From Podochytrium sp. JEL0797 (lineage: Eukaryota > Chytridiomycota > Chytridiomycetes > Chytridiales > Chytriomycetaceae): a DNA stretch of 35,421 nt. The notes under the pieces are model-generated. The model saw only the letters and a list, made by a program, of their open reading frames with translations, ran no database searches and had not been told where the DNA came from. The stretch covers positions 1 through 35,421 of the forward strand of contig JADGJG010000160.1 in NCBI GenBank assembly GCA_027596195.1. Reading direction: 5' to 3'. The translations under genes were made by a program, and so were the position numbers. The stretch's first letter is position 1; the number at the start of each line of letters is the position of its first letter. Shown piece after piece: positions 11,201 through 20,716 of this stretch.

Positions 11201-11611
11201 CAGATTGGCCTTTTGGGTGAACGCATCGACGATCACAGACAAGTGGGAGGTCCATGGAAACTTCATGATGTGATCCGCAAGCGGTTTCAACGCGACATTT
11301 CCTCCGAGTTGGGCGATTTTGGACGCTGAAGCAGGCAGATTGCACCAAAGTGCCAAAATGAACGGAGAGATCGGGCTCGTGTTGAAGGTGAGTGGAGCCA
11401 GTTGGGTTTCCGAGAAGATTGGGGTGTTTAGAAGGGACACAGGCGACCCATTGGACAGGAAAACGTCCTGTAGCACGTCTGGGAATGCCACCAGGAGGTG
11501 GAATACTGTGCAAGTGATGCGATCGCTTTGCTGAGAGGGGGGGAAGTGGAGGATGCCCGTTCCCGTTCGGGAAGCTTCCGCCGCAAAGCCAGCCAGCTCT
11601 GAGATGCTCAT
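8276..11611 (-). CDS. Large ankyrin-repeat protein with C-terminal zinc-knuckle-like motifs
   Basis: Two exons, 11611-8617 and 8550-8276 (intron 66 nt), give 1089 residues. The frame stays open upstream to 11863 but has no ATG there. The ATG at 11611 (MSISELAGFAAEA) is the first in frame; an additional 5' exon is possible. Degenerate ankyrin repeats are visible: GSNLLHVAVFNLETVKFLVE, NTPLHLLCANLPE, WTILHLVARVF, GETVLDF, GELPLHTLAN. The C-terminus carries two similar motifs of the form C-V-H-H-P-x-x-x-x-x-x-x-N-C: CVHHPFATHTTENC ends exon 1 and CVHHPHSFTHPTRNC lies in exon 2. Basic lysine/arginine stretches and a Ser/Asp/Glu tail follow. Ankyrin repeats normally bind proteins; no enzyme domain is seen and no specific function can be assigned. 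Fragments of it occur nearby as a pseudogene. Confidence 0.75.
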
Positions 11612-12696
11612 CTCAAGCGAGGTACTTGAACGAGGAAGAAGACGACTCGCAATAAAGGCCAAAAGGATTTTGAGGCTGTTGTTGCAAGCGATTTTTTGCA
11701 GTGATGTCGTCGTGCAGGTGACAGCCTGCTCTTGCAGATTAGCTATCGCAATATTGCGTACCCAACAGTACCAGAGAAGTCGGAATGGTAGAAGGATCGG
11801 CGGATCGACTGAAGATCGATGTTCGAGATCGACCAGAGGGGGTTCCGCGCAGCGGATCGACAACAGGGTGCAGAACCCGCATATCGTTGTTTGCTAAAGA
11901 GACATATCAGTACTTTCATCAGCGAGGTAACCGAAGTCCGTACCTCGAAAAAGCCTCGTTTTTTATATAAATTTATTTTGATTTGTTATCAGTTGACGGC
12001 ATCGCTCTTTCTTCAGTTATCATTCCAACCAACTCCATAATATGTCAATAATATGTGAACACCCGAATCGCAGCGTTCGCCGATGCTGATTCCATGATTC
12101 CAAAACCTGCAAACTGCGACCGTTCGCCAAATTCCACACCTTTGATCCACGCAAGGATCACTCCGCGAATCGCGCTTTTTCCAATTGCGATGTTACAACG
12201 AACGCCTCAATTTCCTTTTTCCTTTCCCCCCTTTCATTCTTTCAAAGTTTCCTAAACCAAGTTAGCAGGCGCAATTGACCCAACTCGCGCGGAACCACGC
12301 CTTCTAGAATTCGATGACACTCCAAATTCCACCAAACGCGTCACATTCCCAGCAGTGCGCGCTATCGACCCGAAAAAACGCGTTAAAGTAAGTTAAAATC
12401 ACCCATGAAGGGTTGAACAGAAACAACCTTTTAAGGCTCTTGAGTGCACCAATGGAGGACGGGATAGATCCCGATAGTTGGTTGCGGCTGAGTACCCTTT
12501 TTTCGTTTTGATTCGCTAAAACGTGTGACAGTCGCCGCTTGGAAATTCGAAGGCCACAGGAACCAGAATTTTTGAAAGATATTGCGTCTTTCCATTTTGC
12601 TCGATTGGACGACGGTGTCTGAGTTGTTTCGGGTTCACAGTTCCTTTCGAAAAACTTGAAAAAAATATCTTCGATTGGTTTCCCTCACTCGAATCG
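11612..12696. other. Intergenic between ankyrin gene and Gdown1-like gene
   Basis: This 1.1-kb stretch should contain divergent promoters for the ankyrin gene (-) and the Gdown1-like gene (+). It includes an AT-rich segment near 11955-12050 and the LRR relic described separately. In 11612-11863 the ankyrin reading frame remains open without an ATG, so part may be untranslated leader or an upstream exon. Confidence 0.5.
12411..12498 (-). pseudogene. Relic of a plant-type leucine-rich repeat
   Basis: The minus strand reads NQLSGSIPSSIGALKSLKRL followed by FLFN, one full match to the LxGxIPxxIGxLxxLxxLxLxxN repeat of LRR receptor-like proteins. No further repeats are visible on either side, so this is an isolated remnant of a lost LRR gene, or less likely a single exon. 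Confidence 0.55.
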
Positions 12697-13594
12697 ATGG
12701 ACCAACCCGCCCAACCACCGGCGACTCAGATCCCATCCACCCTAACCGCCAACCCAGCAGCATTCTCCTCAGTCCCCAAATCCTTCACTGCCACGAACCC
12801 GCAGCGCCGGCAACTCCGCAAGCGGCCCATCTCCATCACCCTCAAGAACCCCAACGTGTTGGATATCGACACGACCCGCGACACACATGCGTTGAAACAG
12901 CTGCTGTTTCGGAACGGCGAGATGCTCAAGAAGAAGTTGAGTTTTTTGTTTTTGCCACGGGCTTGATGCGATCGCGCGCTGACTCTGTGTTATTAGAGTG
13001 TTCGTCAGCACACTGCCAGACAAGGGAGAGAAACTCGAGTTGATGAATGCGCAGATTGGACGGCGGCTCGATGTGCTGGAAAGCGGAAGTCTCGCGGCGC
13101 AGTCCACACCAAAGAAACTTGCCAACTTTGCCGAGCTGAGCCCAACAAAATCAAGTAACGATACAGAACCGGAGCGAGAAAGACGTGCTGATGCAATGGA
13201 GGATCTTGAAAAGATGGTTGAAGGCATTCGGCTGACCACTCGCGACGACGACGACGAAGAATGGCCCGGTGCTTCCCCACATCGCGCGACCAAAGTGATT
13301 ACGCTTTCATTTGAAGAATCCTTGAAGCTCGAAAAGAAGCAAGTGGAGGAGGAGCGGATGCTGCAGCTGTCGCTGCTCATGACGTCGGGAATGGTTTCGA
13401 ATCAGAAGAAGGCAGTGGAAACCACGTTTGACAAATCCAAGTACGTATTTCGCGATGTTTTATTACGAGATCGTACTGAATTTCTTGGTAGATATCGCGC
13501 TGCCATGGGATCGTTGCCCGACTTTGATTCCGACGACAGCGACTGGTCGAGCGACGAGGAGGAAGAGGAGGAGCAGTGTTATGACGATGGCTGA
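12697..13594 (+). CDS. POLR2M: Gdown1/POLR2M (GRINL1A)-like RNA polymerase II regulator
   Basis: Exons 12697-12935, 12997-13440, 13492-13594; 261 residues. Three blocks match metazoan Gdown1 in the same order: an N-terminal helix leading into KKVFVSTLPDKGEKLELM (Gdown1 has FICKLPDKGKKI), a C-terminal helix ITLSFEESLKLEKKQ (Gdown1 LSIEESLALQKQQ), and an acidic end with DWSSDEE (Gdown1 DWSSDEF). In animals Gdown1 binds Pol II and blocks TFIIF, making activation Mediator-dependent. The same role here is inference. The second intron (13441-13491, donor GTACGT, acceptor GGTAG) is 51 nt with no stop in frame, so its retention would simply add 17 residues (278 aa). It lies head-to-tail with ARP3, 133 nt upstream. 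The motif match is by memory of the family, not by a search. Confidence 0.7.
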
Positions 13595-13727
13595 ATTGCT
13601 TTTTGAATATATTTTGAATATATTTTGCGTTATTCGCGTGAGCAAGTGCAAAAAATTTGCCCAGCCGTTCACTCGACGGATAACCACACAGCCGCACCGA
13701 AGGCCAACACAGCACACCTGCACACAC

Positions 13728-15503
13728 ATGAACACCAAAACAGTAGTGATTGACAACGGGACAGGGTAAGGCGGATTGATTATTGGCATTGGCTTCGGGC
13801 ATTACACCCGCATGACACCACCCACCTAATAACTACTACTAGGTACACCAAGATGGGGTACGCCGGCAACAACGACCCGCAGTTCATCATCCCCACGGCG
13901 ATCGCCACGCGCGACGGACCCGGCGGAGGCAGCAGCGCACAGGGCGGGTCGAAGCAGGCGTCGTCGAACCTCGCGTCGAAGCGCGGCATCGAGGACCTCG
14001 ACTTCTACATTGGCGACGACGCAATGGCAAACGCTCACTCGTACTCTGTCTCCTACCCCGTGCGCCACGGACAGGTCGATAACTGGGACAACATGGAAAA
14101 GTTCCACCAGGCCTGTATTTACCAGTACATGCGATGCGAGCCTGAGGACCACTACTTCCTGCTCGTAAGAATCAGTGCGTTTCTCGTGCTCCCATTTTTT
14201 GACCCTTCGCTTCCAGACCGAACCCCCACTCAACGCTCCTGAGAACCGCGAATACACAGCCGAAATCTTCTTCGAGTCATTCGGTATCAAAGGTCTCTAC
14301 ATTGGAGTCCAGGCCGTGTTGGCCCTCGCTGCCTCGTGGACCAGCAAGAGAGAGCAGACTTTGACGGGAACCGTGATCGATTCGGGTGATGGTGTGACCC
14401 ACGTCATTCCTGTGGTAAGACTTTGTGTCTCGAACACCCTTTCGACTATTAACGTGTCTCTCCGATTTTTTGTTGCCACTGTTCTCAATTTGCAATCTAC
14501 TAGGCCGAAGGATACGTCATCGGATCGTCCATCAAACACATCCCGATCGCCGGTCGCGACATTACGTACTTTGTGCAGCAATTGCTCCGTGAACGCGAAA
14601 ACAGCATCCCACCGGAAGAATCGATGGAAGTGGCCAAGAGAATCAAGGAGATGTATTCGTACGTGTGTCCACGAATCGACAAGGAGTTTGCGAAATACGA
14701 TGCGGAGCCGTTGAAGTGGTTCAAAAAGTGCGAGTTTTTGCATTCTGTCACAAAGAAGGTGATGAGCCATTTTTGTTTTTGGGCGATTCGTTTTCCGAGA
14801 TGCGCCCCGCCTGCAGGCTGCATTTTCATACGTGCGCCCCACGTAGTCTTGTTGCTGAAATTGTTGCTGCCGCTTCCATACAGCCGTACACGGTCGACGT
14901 TGGTTTCGAACGTTTCCTCGGCCCCGAAATCTTCTTCAACCCCGAAATCGCGAGCTCAGACTTTTTGACTCCCCTGCCTGAAGTCGTGGACCAAGTGATT
15001 CAGAGCTGTCCCATCGACACGAGAAGAGGGTTGTACAAGGTGCGTCTGTTCCCCTTTCCTCTAGCGACTGTTTCTAATCTCCGCCTCCGCTCCCTCAACC
15101 ACGCACACGTCCTTCCCTCAGAACATTGTACTCTCTGGTGGATCCACCATGTTCAAAGACTTTAACCGCCGCCTCGAGCGCGACATTGCGAAAATGACGT
15201 CTGCTCGTTTGGAAATGTCTGCATTCGCGGCGCATTCGGCCTTGGGCCAGAATGTGACGCAAAAGGAGATTGAAGTCAATGTCGTTCAGCACAAGAGACA
15301 GAGATATGCCGTGTGGTTTGGAGGAAGTTTGTTGGCGGACACGGTAATATTTTTTTCGGCTTTTGGTTGGTCAGATTCTGATTCTTTTTTCCCGTTGGGT
15401 GTGTTAGGCTGAGTTCCACAGTTACTGCCACACCAAGGCGCAATATGAGGAGTACGGGCCCAGCATTGCGCGGTACAACAAGGTTTTTGGATCAGTGGTG
15501 TGA
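13728..15503 (+). CDS. ARP3: Actin-related protein 3 (ARP3), Arp2/3 complex
   Basis: Subunit of the Arp2/3 complex, which nucleates branched actin filaments at endocytic sites and the cell cortex. Seven exons: 13728-13765, 13843-14164, 14217-14414, 14504-14758, 14884-15039, 15122-15343, 15408-15503; 428 residues, the usual length. Actin-fold motifs are clear: phosphate loop 1 [31 protein letters not shown], phosphate loop 2 [36 protein letters not shown] (ARP3-specific), [14 protein letters not shown], and the C-terminus [20 protein letters not shown]. Introns are 52-125 nt with GT-AG ends. No defects are seen. Presence of ARP3 fits a fungus with actin patches or an amoeboid stage. Confidence 0.95.
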
Positions 15504-16294
15504 AGCGTTGTGGATTGAGAAATATATTTTTGTTTTGTGTGTTCCATTGTGCTTGGAAATTGAAGGGCATGGGCTTGACCGTGTCCCATTTCCTTCGGGG
15601 TTTAGCGGGGTTTGGTGAATGAAGCGAGAGGGAAAGTCCCCGACGGGCGAGGGCAAAAAGGCTTGATTTTTTTTTCTTTTTTGCGAAAAAATCATCCTCC
15701 AAAGTCGAGAAACCCGATCCTCCTTCTCCTCCGTGCCGGACAACCACCGTTTCCCAGGCTTATCACGCGATTATAGGGGCGTTCAGTTGTCTGGCACAGT
15801 GGAGAAGAGAGAGATGGGCGGCTCGTTGGCCTTTTTTTCCCCTGTCAATGGTGAGTTTGTTGATCCCCTCCTCGCTCTCCTCGTCCCTCCCTTCCATACA
15901 CCCCACGCCCTATTCGAAGCGCTTCCAAGTGATGACTTTACAACATATCAAGCTCAACAATCCTAACATTCTCCTAACGGGGAATGTGCATGAGGAGTGT
16001 CTGTATCTTCTATTGTCTGACGGATTTTGCCTTCCACACACTCTCTCTCTCCTTCTCCTGCGTTCGAATCGACTGTTTTCTGATCGTTTTTTGTTTCGCA
16101 GGTCCACGTATGGTATTTTCTTCCTTGATTTCTTTTCCTTTGTTAAATAAATGTCAAGTAAATGCATATGTAAAGGATGTTATACCTACTTTTATCATGC
16201 ATACGGATGGATGTGAAATCCTTTTGCGGCGCGCAGCAGGCGCCACGCCAAGAATTTTGTTGGAACAAATTCGAAAAAGAGAGTCATCCGACAC
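15504..16294. other. Intergenic between ARP3 and the first peroxidase gene
   Basis: About 790 nt. ARP3 3' sequence is AT-rich just after the stop (GAAATATATTTTTG). The remainder has no ORF with protein-like composition, no RNA gene and no clear TATA box near 16295. Confidence 0.5.
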
Positions 16295-17721
16295 ATGCGG
16301 CTCTGTTCGGCGACGCTGCTTGTGCTCCTCCTCTGTGTTGTCACTGCCACCACCACCCTTGCCCAGAATACCGCTGATGGCGTACCTGCGAGCGACCCCA
16401 CTGCCATAGAAGGCGTCCCGGATCCTTCCATGCCATTGCCCTCGCTGTCACCCGAGGACGCCCAGGCTGCTGTGCAGGCCCTGTCCTTCCTCATCAGTGC
16501 TCCTGGCGAGTGTCTGTTCCAAACCTCAGTTGAGTGTTCCAGCAGTTGGGCACAGAACTTGTGTCTTGATTCCGATCTGTCTCCCTCCCTTTCTCTCAGT
16601 GAAACTGAATTTCCTGCCACTTATCTCCCTCCCTTCCTCCGACTGCAACTGACTTTCTAATGTAGGATATCCCCGCAGGGGCTCCATCGAGCAACATGGC
16701 AGCACTCTGGCTGCGCTCGGTATTCCACGACGCCGGCACATTCTCCTCCTCCAACTCCACAGGCGGTCTCGACGCCTCCCTCGCCCTCCAGTTCGAACTC
16801 GATCAAATCGTGAACGGCGGCATCGCCCCCGCTCTTGCGACCAGATTCATTCCACACAGTAATCCCATCTCAAAAGCGGACATGATCGCCTTGGGAGGAA
16901 TTGTGACTGTCGCCACATGCGGAGGACCGCAGGTGCCGTTTGTATCGGGGCGACAGGACGCAGTCGTGCCAAATGATTTGACAATGTTGCCGGCGGATGC
17001 GTTTGGGACGGTGGATACCATTGCAGCGGGGTTTGAGAGAATGGGGTTGTCGCGGTTAGACATGCTCGTGCTGGTCACGGGTTCGCATTCGCTCGGGTGA
17101 GTTTTGGTTTTTTCTGTTTTTCTGAACCAGACTTCCCTTGATGTCAAAAGAATACGATGAAAAAGTCTCATCGTCAATTCTTTTGCAACAGCGGTGCACA
17201 TCATGCCATCAGTCCCAATATCACGAACGCCACATTTGCCCCTTTCGATTCAACTCCTGGAATATTCGACAACGACATTTTCAATCGTGTTTTGGCTGGC
17301 AATTGCGTTATTCCAATCGATTGTGCCTTTTCAAAAGACCCGACACTCTTGCCATACATTAACTTGTGAGTATTGCACACGGCTTGTGATGAATAATCAT
17401 GATTACTCAGTTATTCAAAATTAACAATCCAGATTCGCCTCAAGTCAAAACGCGTTCTTTACTCAGTACGCGATTTCATTTGAAAAGATGCTCAACCTGT
17501 CTCCCATGAACCTGTCGGACCCGATCGCGATCGTGATCTCGAAACATCAGGATTTGATGAATCAAGGGGCGTGGAATGGATCTGTTGCGACTTCTTCTGT
17601 TCCGAATTCGTCACCAGCGAGTGCGCAGAGGAGTTGGGGGTGCAGGGCCATACCGATGGTTGGATTTGTGGGGTGGCTTGGGGTGGCTTGTTCATTGCTG
17701 TGGGCTGGGTTGTTCATCTGA
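16295..17721 (+). CDS. Secreted haem peroxidase 1 (plant/fungal peroxidase superfamily), C-terminal hydrophobic tail
   Basis: Exons 16295-16528, 16666-17096, 17192-17365, 17433-17721; 375 residues. The N-terminus MRLCSATLLVLLLCVVTATT is a signal peptide. Distal haem site LRSVFHDAGTF has the catalytic Arg and His (His about residue 99). GGLDASL matches the calcium-site loop. ADMIALGGIVTVATCGGPQV matches the class II ADFIQFAGAVGVSNCPGAP region. Proximal His is in VTGSHSLGGAHH, and FDSTPGIFDNDIF matches the class II FDSTPxVFDTQF segment with its buried Asp. Such enzymes use H2O2 to oxidise phenolic or other substrates outside the cell. The residues at the positions of the manganese-binding glutamates 8 and 12 before the distal His are Ala and Ser, so it is not a canonical Mn-peroxidase. 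The last 20 or so residues are hydrophobic after a Ser/Asn-rich spacer, suggesting a GPI signal. It has one more intron than genes 2 and 3, at SLG|GAH. Confidence 0.85.
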
Positions 17722-18001
17722 TAATAATTAATGATTAGAAATCGTTGGTTCCTCCTTCTTTCTCCTCTCTCTTTGTCAACGCGCGGGTCGTGGAGGAATT
17801 TTCTTATCCAAATCAACCTCACTCACTGACAACCAAACAAACAAACCAAGTAATTGATGGATCTTGTGACTCCTTTTGCATCCGAAAAGATAACGACCCG
17901 GCAGCCGTCCAGGTTCGTTGGTTGGCAGGGTTCGTTTCCCACGACTGGAACAAAAGACGGGCGAAACAAGAAATTGGAACCCGCGCAAATTTTCCCACTG
18001 A

Positions 18002-19150
18002 ATGCAAATAATCAACCTCCTTGCCCTCTCAACGGCTGTTGCAGCGCAGCTCACTCTCAACCAGGCGCAGCAAGCCACTGGCGCCCTCACCTTCCTCATC
18101 AACGGACCCGGCGAGTGCTTGCACCAAACAACAGTTGAGATTTGACAGACCTCCAATCAGATTGCATCATCTTTCTCACAACCTGCTGCAGGACCTCCAA
18201 CCGTCTGCCCCATCCAAAAACATGGCTGCCCTGTGGCTTCGAACCATCTTCCATGACGCCGGAACCTTTGATGCCGCCGATGGGTCGGGAGGCCTTGATG
18301 CCTCCATCACAACCCTCAACGAAACATCCGATATGGACATCAACGGCGGTATTGGACCATCGCTATCAACCCGCTTCATTCCGACCAACAACCCAATCAC
18401 CCAAGCCGACATGATTGCTCTCGGAGGAATTGTGACAGTTGCCACGTGCGGCGGGCCTCAAGTTCCGTTCCGGACGGGCCGAAAGTCAACAAACGTGCCC
18501 AACAACTTTGCGAAAATGCTGCCTCATGATCCTCATTCTCCCGTGAGTGTTATTCAAGCCGGGTTCGAACGGATGGGGCTCAGTGCGTTGGATATGGTGA
18601 CTTTGACGGTTGGCAGTCACTCGATGGGAGGTGCCCACAAGGCCATTACACCGAGCATAACGAACGAAACGTTTACTCCTTTCGATACGACTCCCGGTGT
18701 GTTTGACAACGACATTTTCAAGCAAGTGCTTGCCGGAAAATGTGTTGTTCCTCTCGACTGTTTGTTCCCGAAAGTGCCGGAGCTGAGGGAGGTGATTATC
18801 AAGTAAGTTTTTTTTACGATTCGTTGAGTTTTCCAACCTCAACGATGATTACTAATTTCGCAAATAGTTTCGCAAACAACCAGACCGCGTTCTTTGAGCA
18901 ATACGCCATTTCACTCGACAAGATGATGAACCTCACCACCTCGACGCTTTCAGACCCGTTGAGCATCATGATCAAGCAGCATGCAGATCTGATTGCGCAG
19001 GGTTCGGTTGGGAATGAGACGACCGGAGAAGGCTCGGGGGGTGGTGTCGCTGACGTGACGGGAAGCGCGAGTGCATCATCGAGTAGGGTGGCACGAAGTG
19101 TTGGGTACGGAGCAATGGGGGCTTTCTTGGTGCTGCTGTGCAATCTTTAA
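18002..19150 (+). CDS. Secreted haem peroxidase 2, C-terminal hydrophobic tail
   Basis: Exons 18002-18133, 18192-18802, 18868-19150; 341 residues. Signal peptide MQIINLLALSTAVAAQ. Distal site LRTIFHDAGTF (His about residue 65), GGLDASI, TCGGPQVPFRTGR, proximal His in TVGSHSMGGAHKAI, FDTTPGVFDNDIF, then GKCVVPLDC and FANNQTAFFEQYAISLDKM. Same superfamily, domain order and first-intron position as gene 1, but it lacks the SLG|GAH intron. The tail has a Gly/Ser/Thr-rich spacer then GAMGAFLVLLCNL, compatible with GPI attachment. It starts 280 nt after gene 1 and is closest in sequence to gene 3. Confidence 0.85.
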
Positions 19151-19304
19151 TTATCATTCGTTTCCTCTATTCATTATTCTCATTAAAAACGAACTCTTCT
19201 CACTATTCCCTCTCTTCCCTTCTTTCCCATATTTCTTGAAATGTGCGCAGCACTCCTCATTGAGTATGCCCATAAAATGAGAGTCAATCAAAAAAAAAAT
19301 CTCC

Positions 19305-20420
19305 ATGCATCTGCCCTTCATCTCCCTTCTCCTTCCGGCGACAATTGCCGCCCAAGTGGCCCCCGTCCCACCCATCAGTGTCGCAGACGCTCAGTCCATC
19401 ACCAACCGACTCGCATTCCTCATTCTTGCCCCGGGGGAGTGCCTGAAACAAACTTCGGTGATTAGTTTGTGATTAATTGAAGCGCACGCACTCAACTGAT
19501 TCATGCCAACCAGGACCTTGGGAGCAACCCACTCTCCGATAACATGGCCGGGTTATGGCTGCGAGCCATCTTCCACGATGCTGGAACCTTCAACGCAGCA
19601 GACGGCTCAGGGGGCCTCGACGCATCCCTACTCACACTCAACGAAAGCAGCAATTTCGAAATCAACGGGGGCCTCGCACCATCCCTCGCTCCTAATAAGA
19701 TTGATACCGGATCCATGTCAAATGCGGACGTGATCGCCTTGGCCGGCATTGTGACTGTTGCCACGTGCGGCGGGCCGCAAGTGCCTTTCCGGGCGGGAAG
19801 GCAGTCCACGACGGTGCCAAACAACTTTGTGCAAATGCTGCCTCATGATCCATTGTCTCCTGTGAGTGTCATCCAGGCTGGGTTCGAGCGGATGGGGCTC
19901 ACTGCGTTGGATATGGTGACTTTGACGGTCGGCAGTCACTCGATGGGAGGTGCACGAAAGGCCATCTCCCCGACTGTCACGAACGAAACGTTTGCCCCCT
20001 TCGACGACACCCCGGGGGTCTTTGACAATCACATTTTCAAGCAAGTGCTGACTGGCAAGTGCATTCTACCCATCGATTGCGCGTTTGCAAAAATCCCCGC
20101 TTTGCGGTCCATTATCCAAAGGTTTGTTTCTGATCCATACGTATTGATTAAAACGCGATCACTCATCAATCAAATTCAGTTTCGCGAACAACCAGAGCGC
20201 GTTCTTTGAGCAATACGCGATTTCACTCGACAAGATGCTGAATCTCACCACATCGACCCTCTCTGACCCCATCGCCATCATAATCAAACAGCATGCTGAT
20301 GTGATTGCGCAAGGTTCTGTCGGGATGGTGACGAATGGGACTGCTGTAATCACATCGGGTGCATCATCTTGGTTGGCGGTCGGATTCGGCGTGCTGATAC
20401 TTTCTATGATATTTGCGTGA
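19305..20420 (+). CDS. Secreted haem peroxidase 3, C-terminal hydrophobic tail
   Basis: Exons 19305-19457, 19514-20121, 20180-20420; 333 residues. Signal peptide MHLPFISLLLPATIAA. Distal site LRAIFHDAGTF (His about residue 72), GGLDASL, TCGGPQVPFRAGR, TVGSHSMGGARKAI with the proximal His, FDDTPGVFDNHIF, GKCILPIDCAF. Tail: SSWLAVGFGVLILSMIFA, a hydrophobic end like gene 2. It begins only 154 nt after the stop of gene 2. Its last third (from about 20016) is copied at 23516-23920. The residue after the proximal SHSMGGA motif is Arg rather than His, as a neutral difference from genes 1 and 2. Confidence 0.85.
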
Positions 20421-20446
20421 ATAGCAGTTTACAATCCGACCCTTTG

Positions 20447-20642
20447 TTCGTTGATCCTTTGTTAACTATTCTGTTCCTGATTCTTTGCTCGCTGGCCCCG
20501 CTGATCCTTTGTTCGTGGATCCTTTGTGCGCCTGTTTGTTTGCCGGTCCTTGCTCGTTGATCCTTTGTTTGCTGGTTTTTTGCTCACGGATTCCGCGAAT
20601 CCATTGTTCACTGACCCTTTGTTTGCGGACCCTTTGTTCCTG
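20447..20642. repeat. Degenerate TGATCCTTTGTT-type tandem array upstream of peroxidase 4
   Basis: A series of imperfect 12-16-nt units (GTTGATCCTTTGTT, CTGATCCTTTGTTC, GTGGATCCTTTGTG, CTGACCCTTTGTTTG, CGGACCCTTTGTTCC) fills the space between genes 3 and 4 and ends about 10 nt before the TATA box. A shorter version stands before the duplicate gene (about 23936-24110), so the array existed before the duplication. Confidence 0.75.
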
Positions 20643-20654
20643 AGGCGAAACGGG

Positions 20655-20660
20655 TATAAA
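20655..20660 (+). promoter_or_regulatory. TATA box of peroxidase 4
   Basis: CGGGTATAAAGCAG has a canonical TATAAA 57-62 nt before the ATG at 20717. The duplicate copy has CGGATAAAAAGCAG at the same place, so its TATA is altered. Confidence 0.65.
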
Positions 20661-20716
20661 GCAGACTGTCCACGGTAGCTCTCCATGCAGAAAACCACAT
20701 AATACCCTGCAAAACA

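Noticed and set aside
8617..11863. Start of the ankyrin protein at 11863
   Set aside because: The codon there is TTG, not ATG; the first in-frame ATG is at 11611.
12055..12255. Short plus-strand ORF upstream of the Gdown1-like gene
   Set aside because: Sixty-six codons with no domain, signal peptide or splice partner; treated as chance.
20447..20642. CRISPR-like or coding repeat array (minus-strand frame reads Asn-Lys-Gly-Ser repeats)
   Set aside because: Units are short, degenerate and unspaced, lie in a promoter, and the genome is eukaryotic; the open frame is a by-product of unit length.
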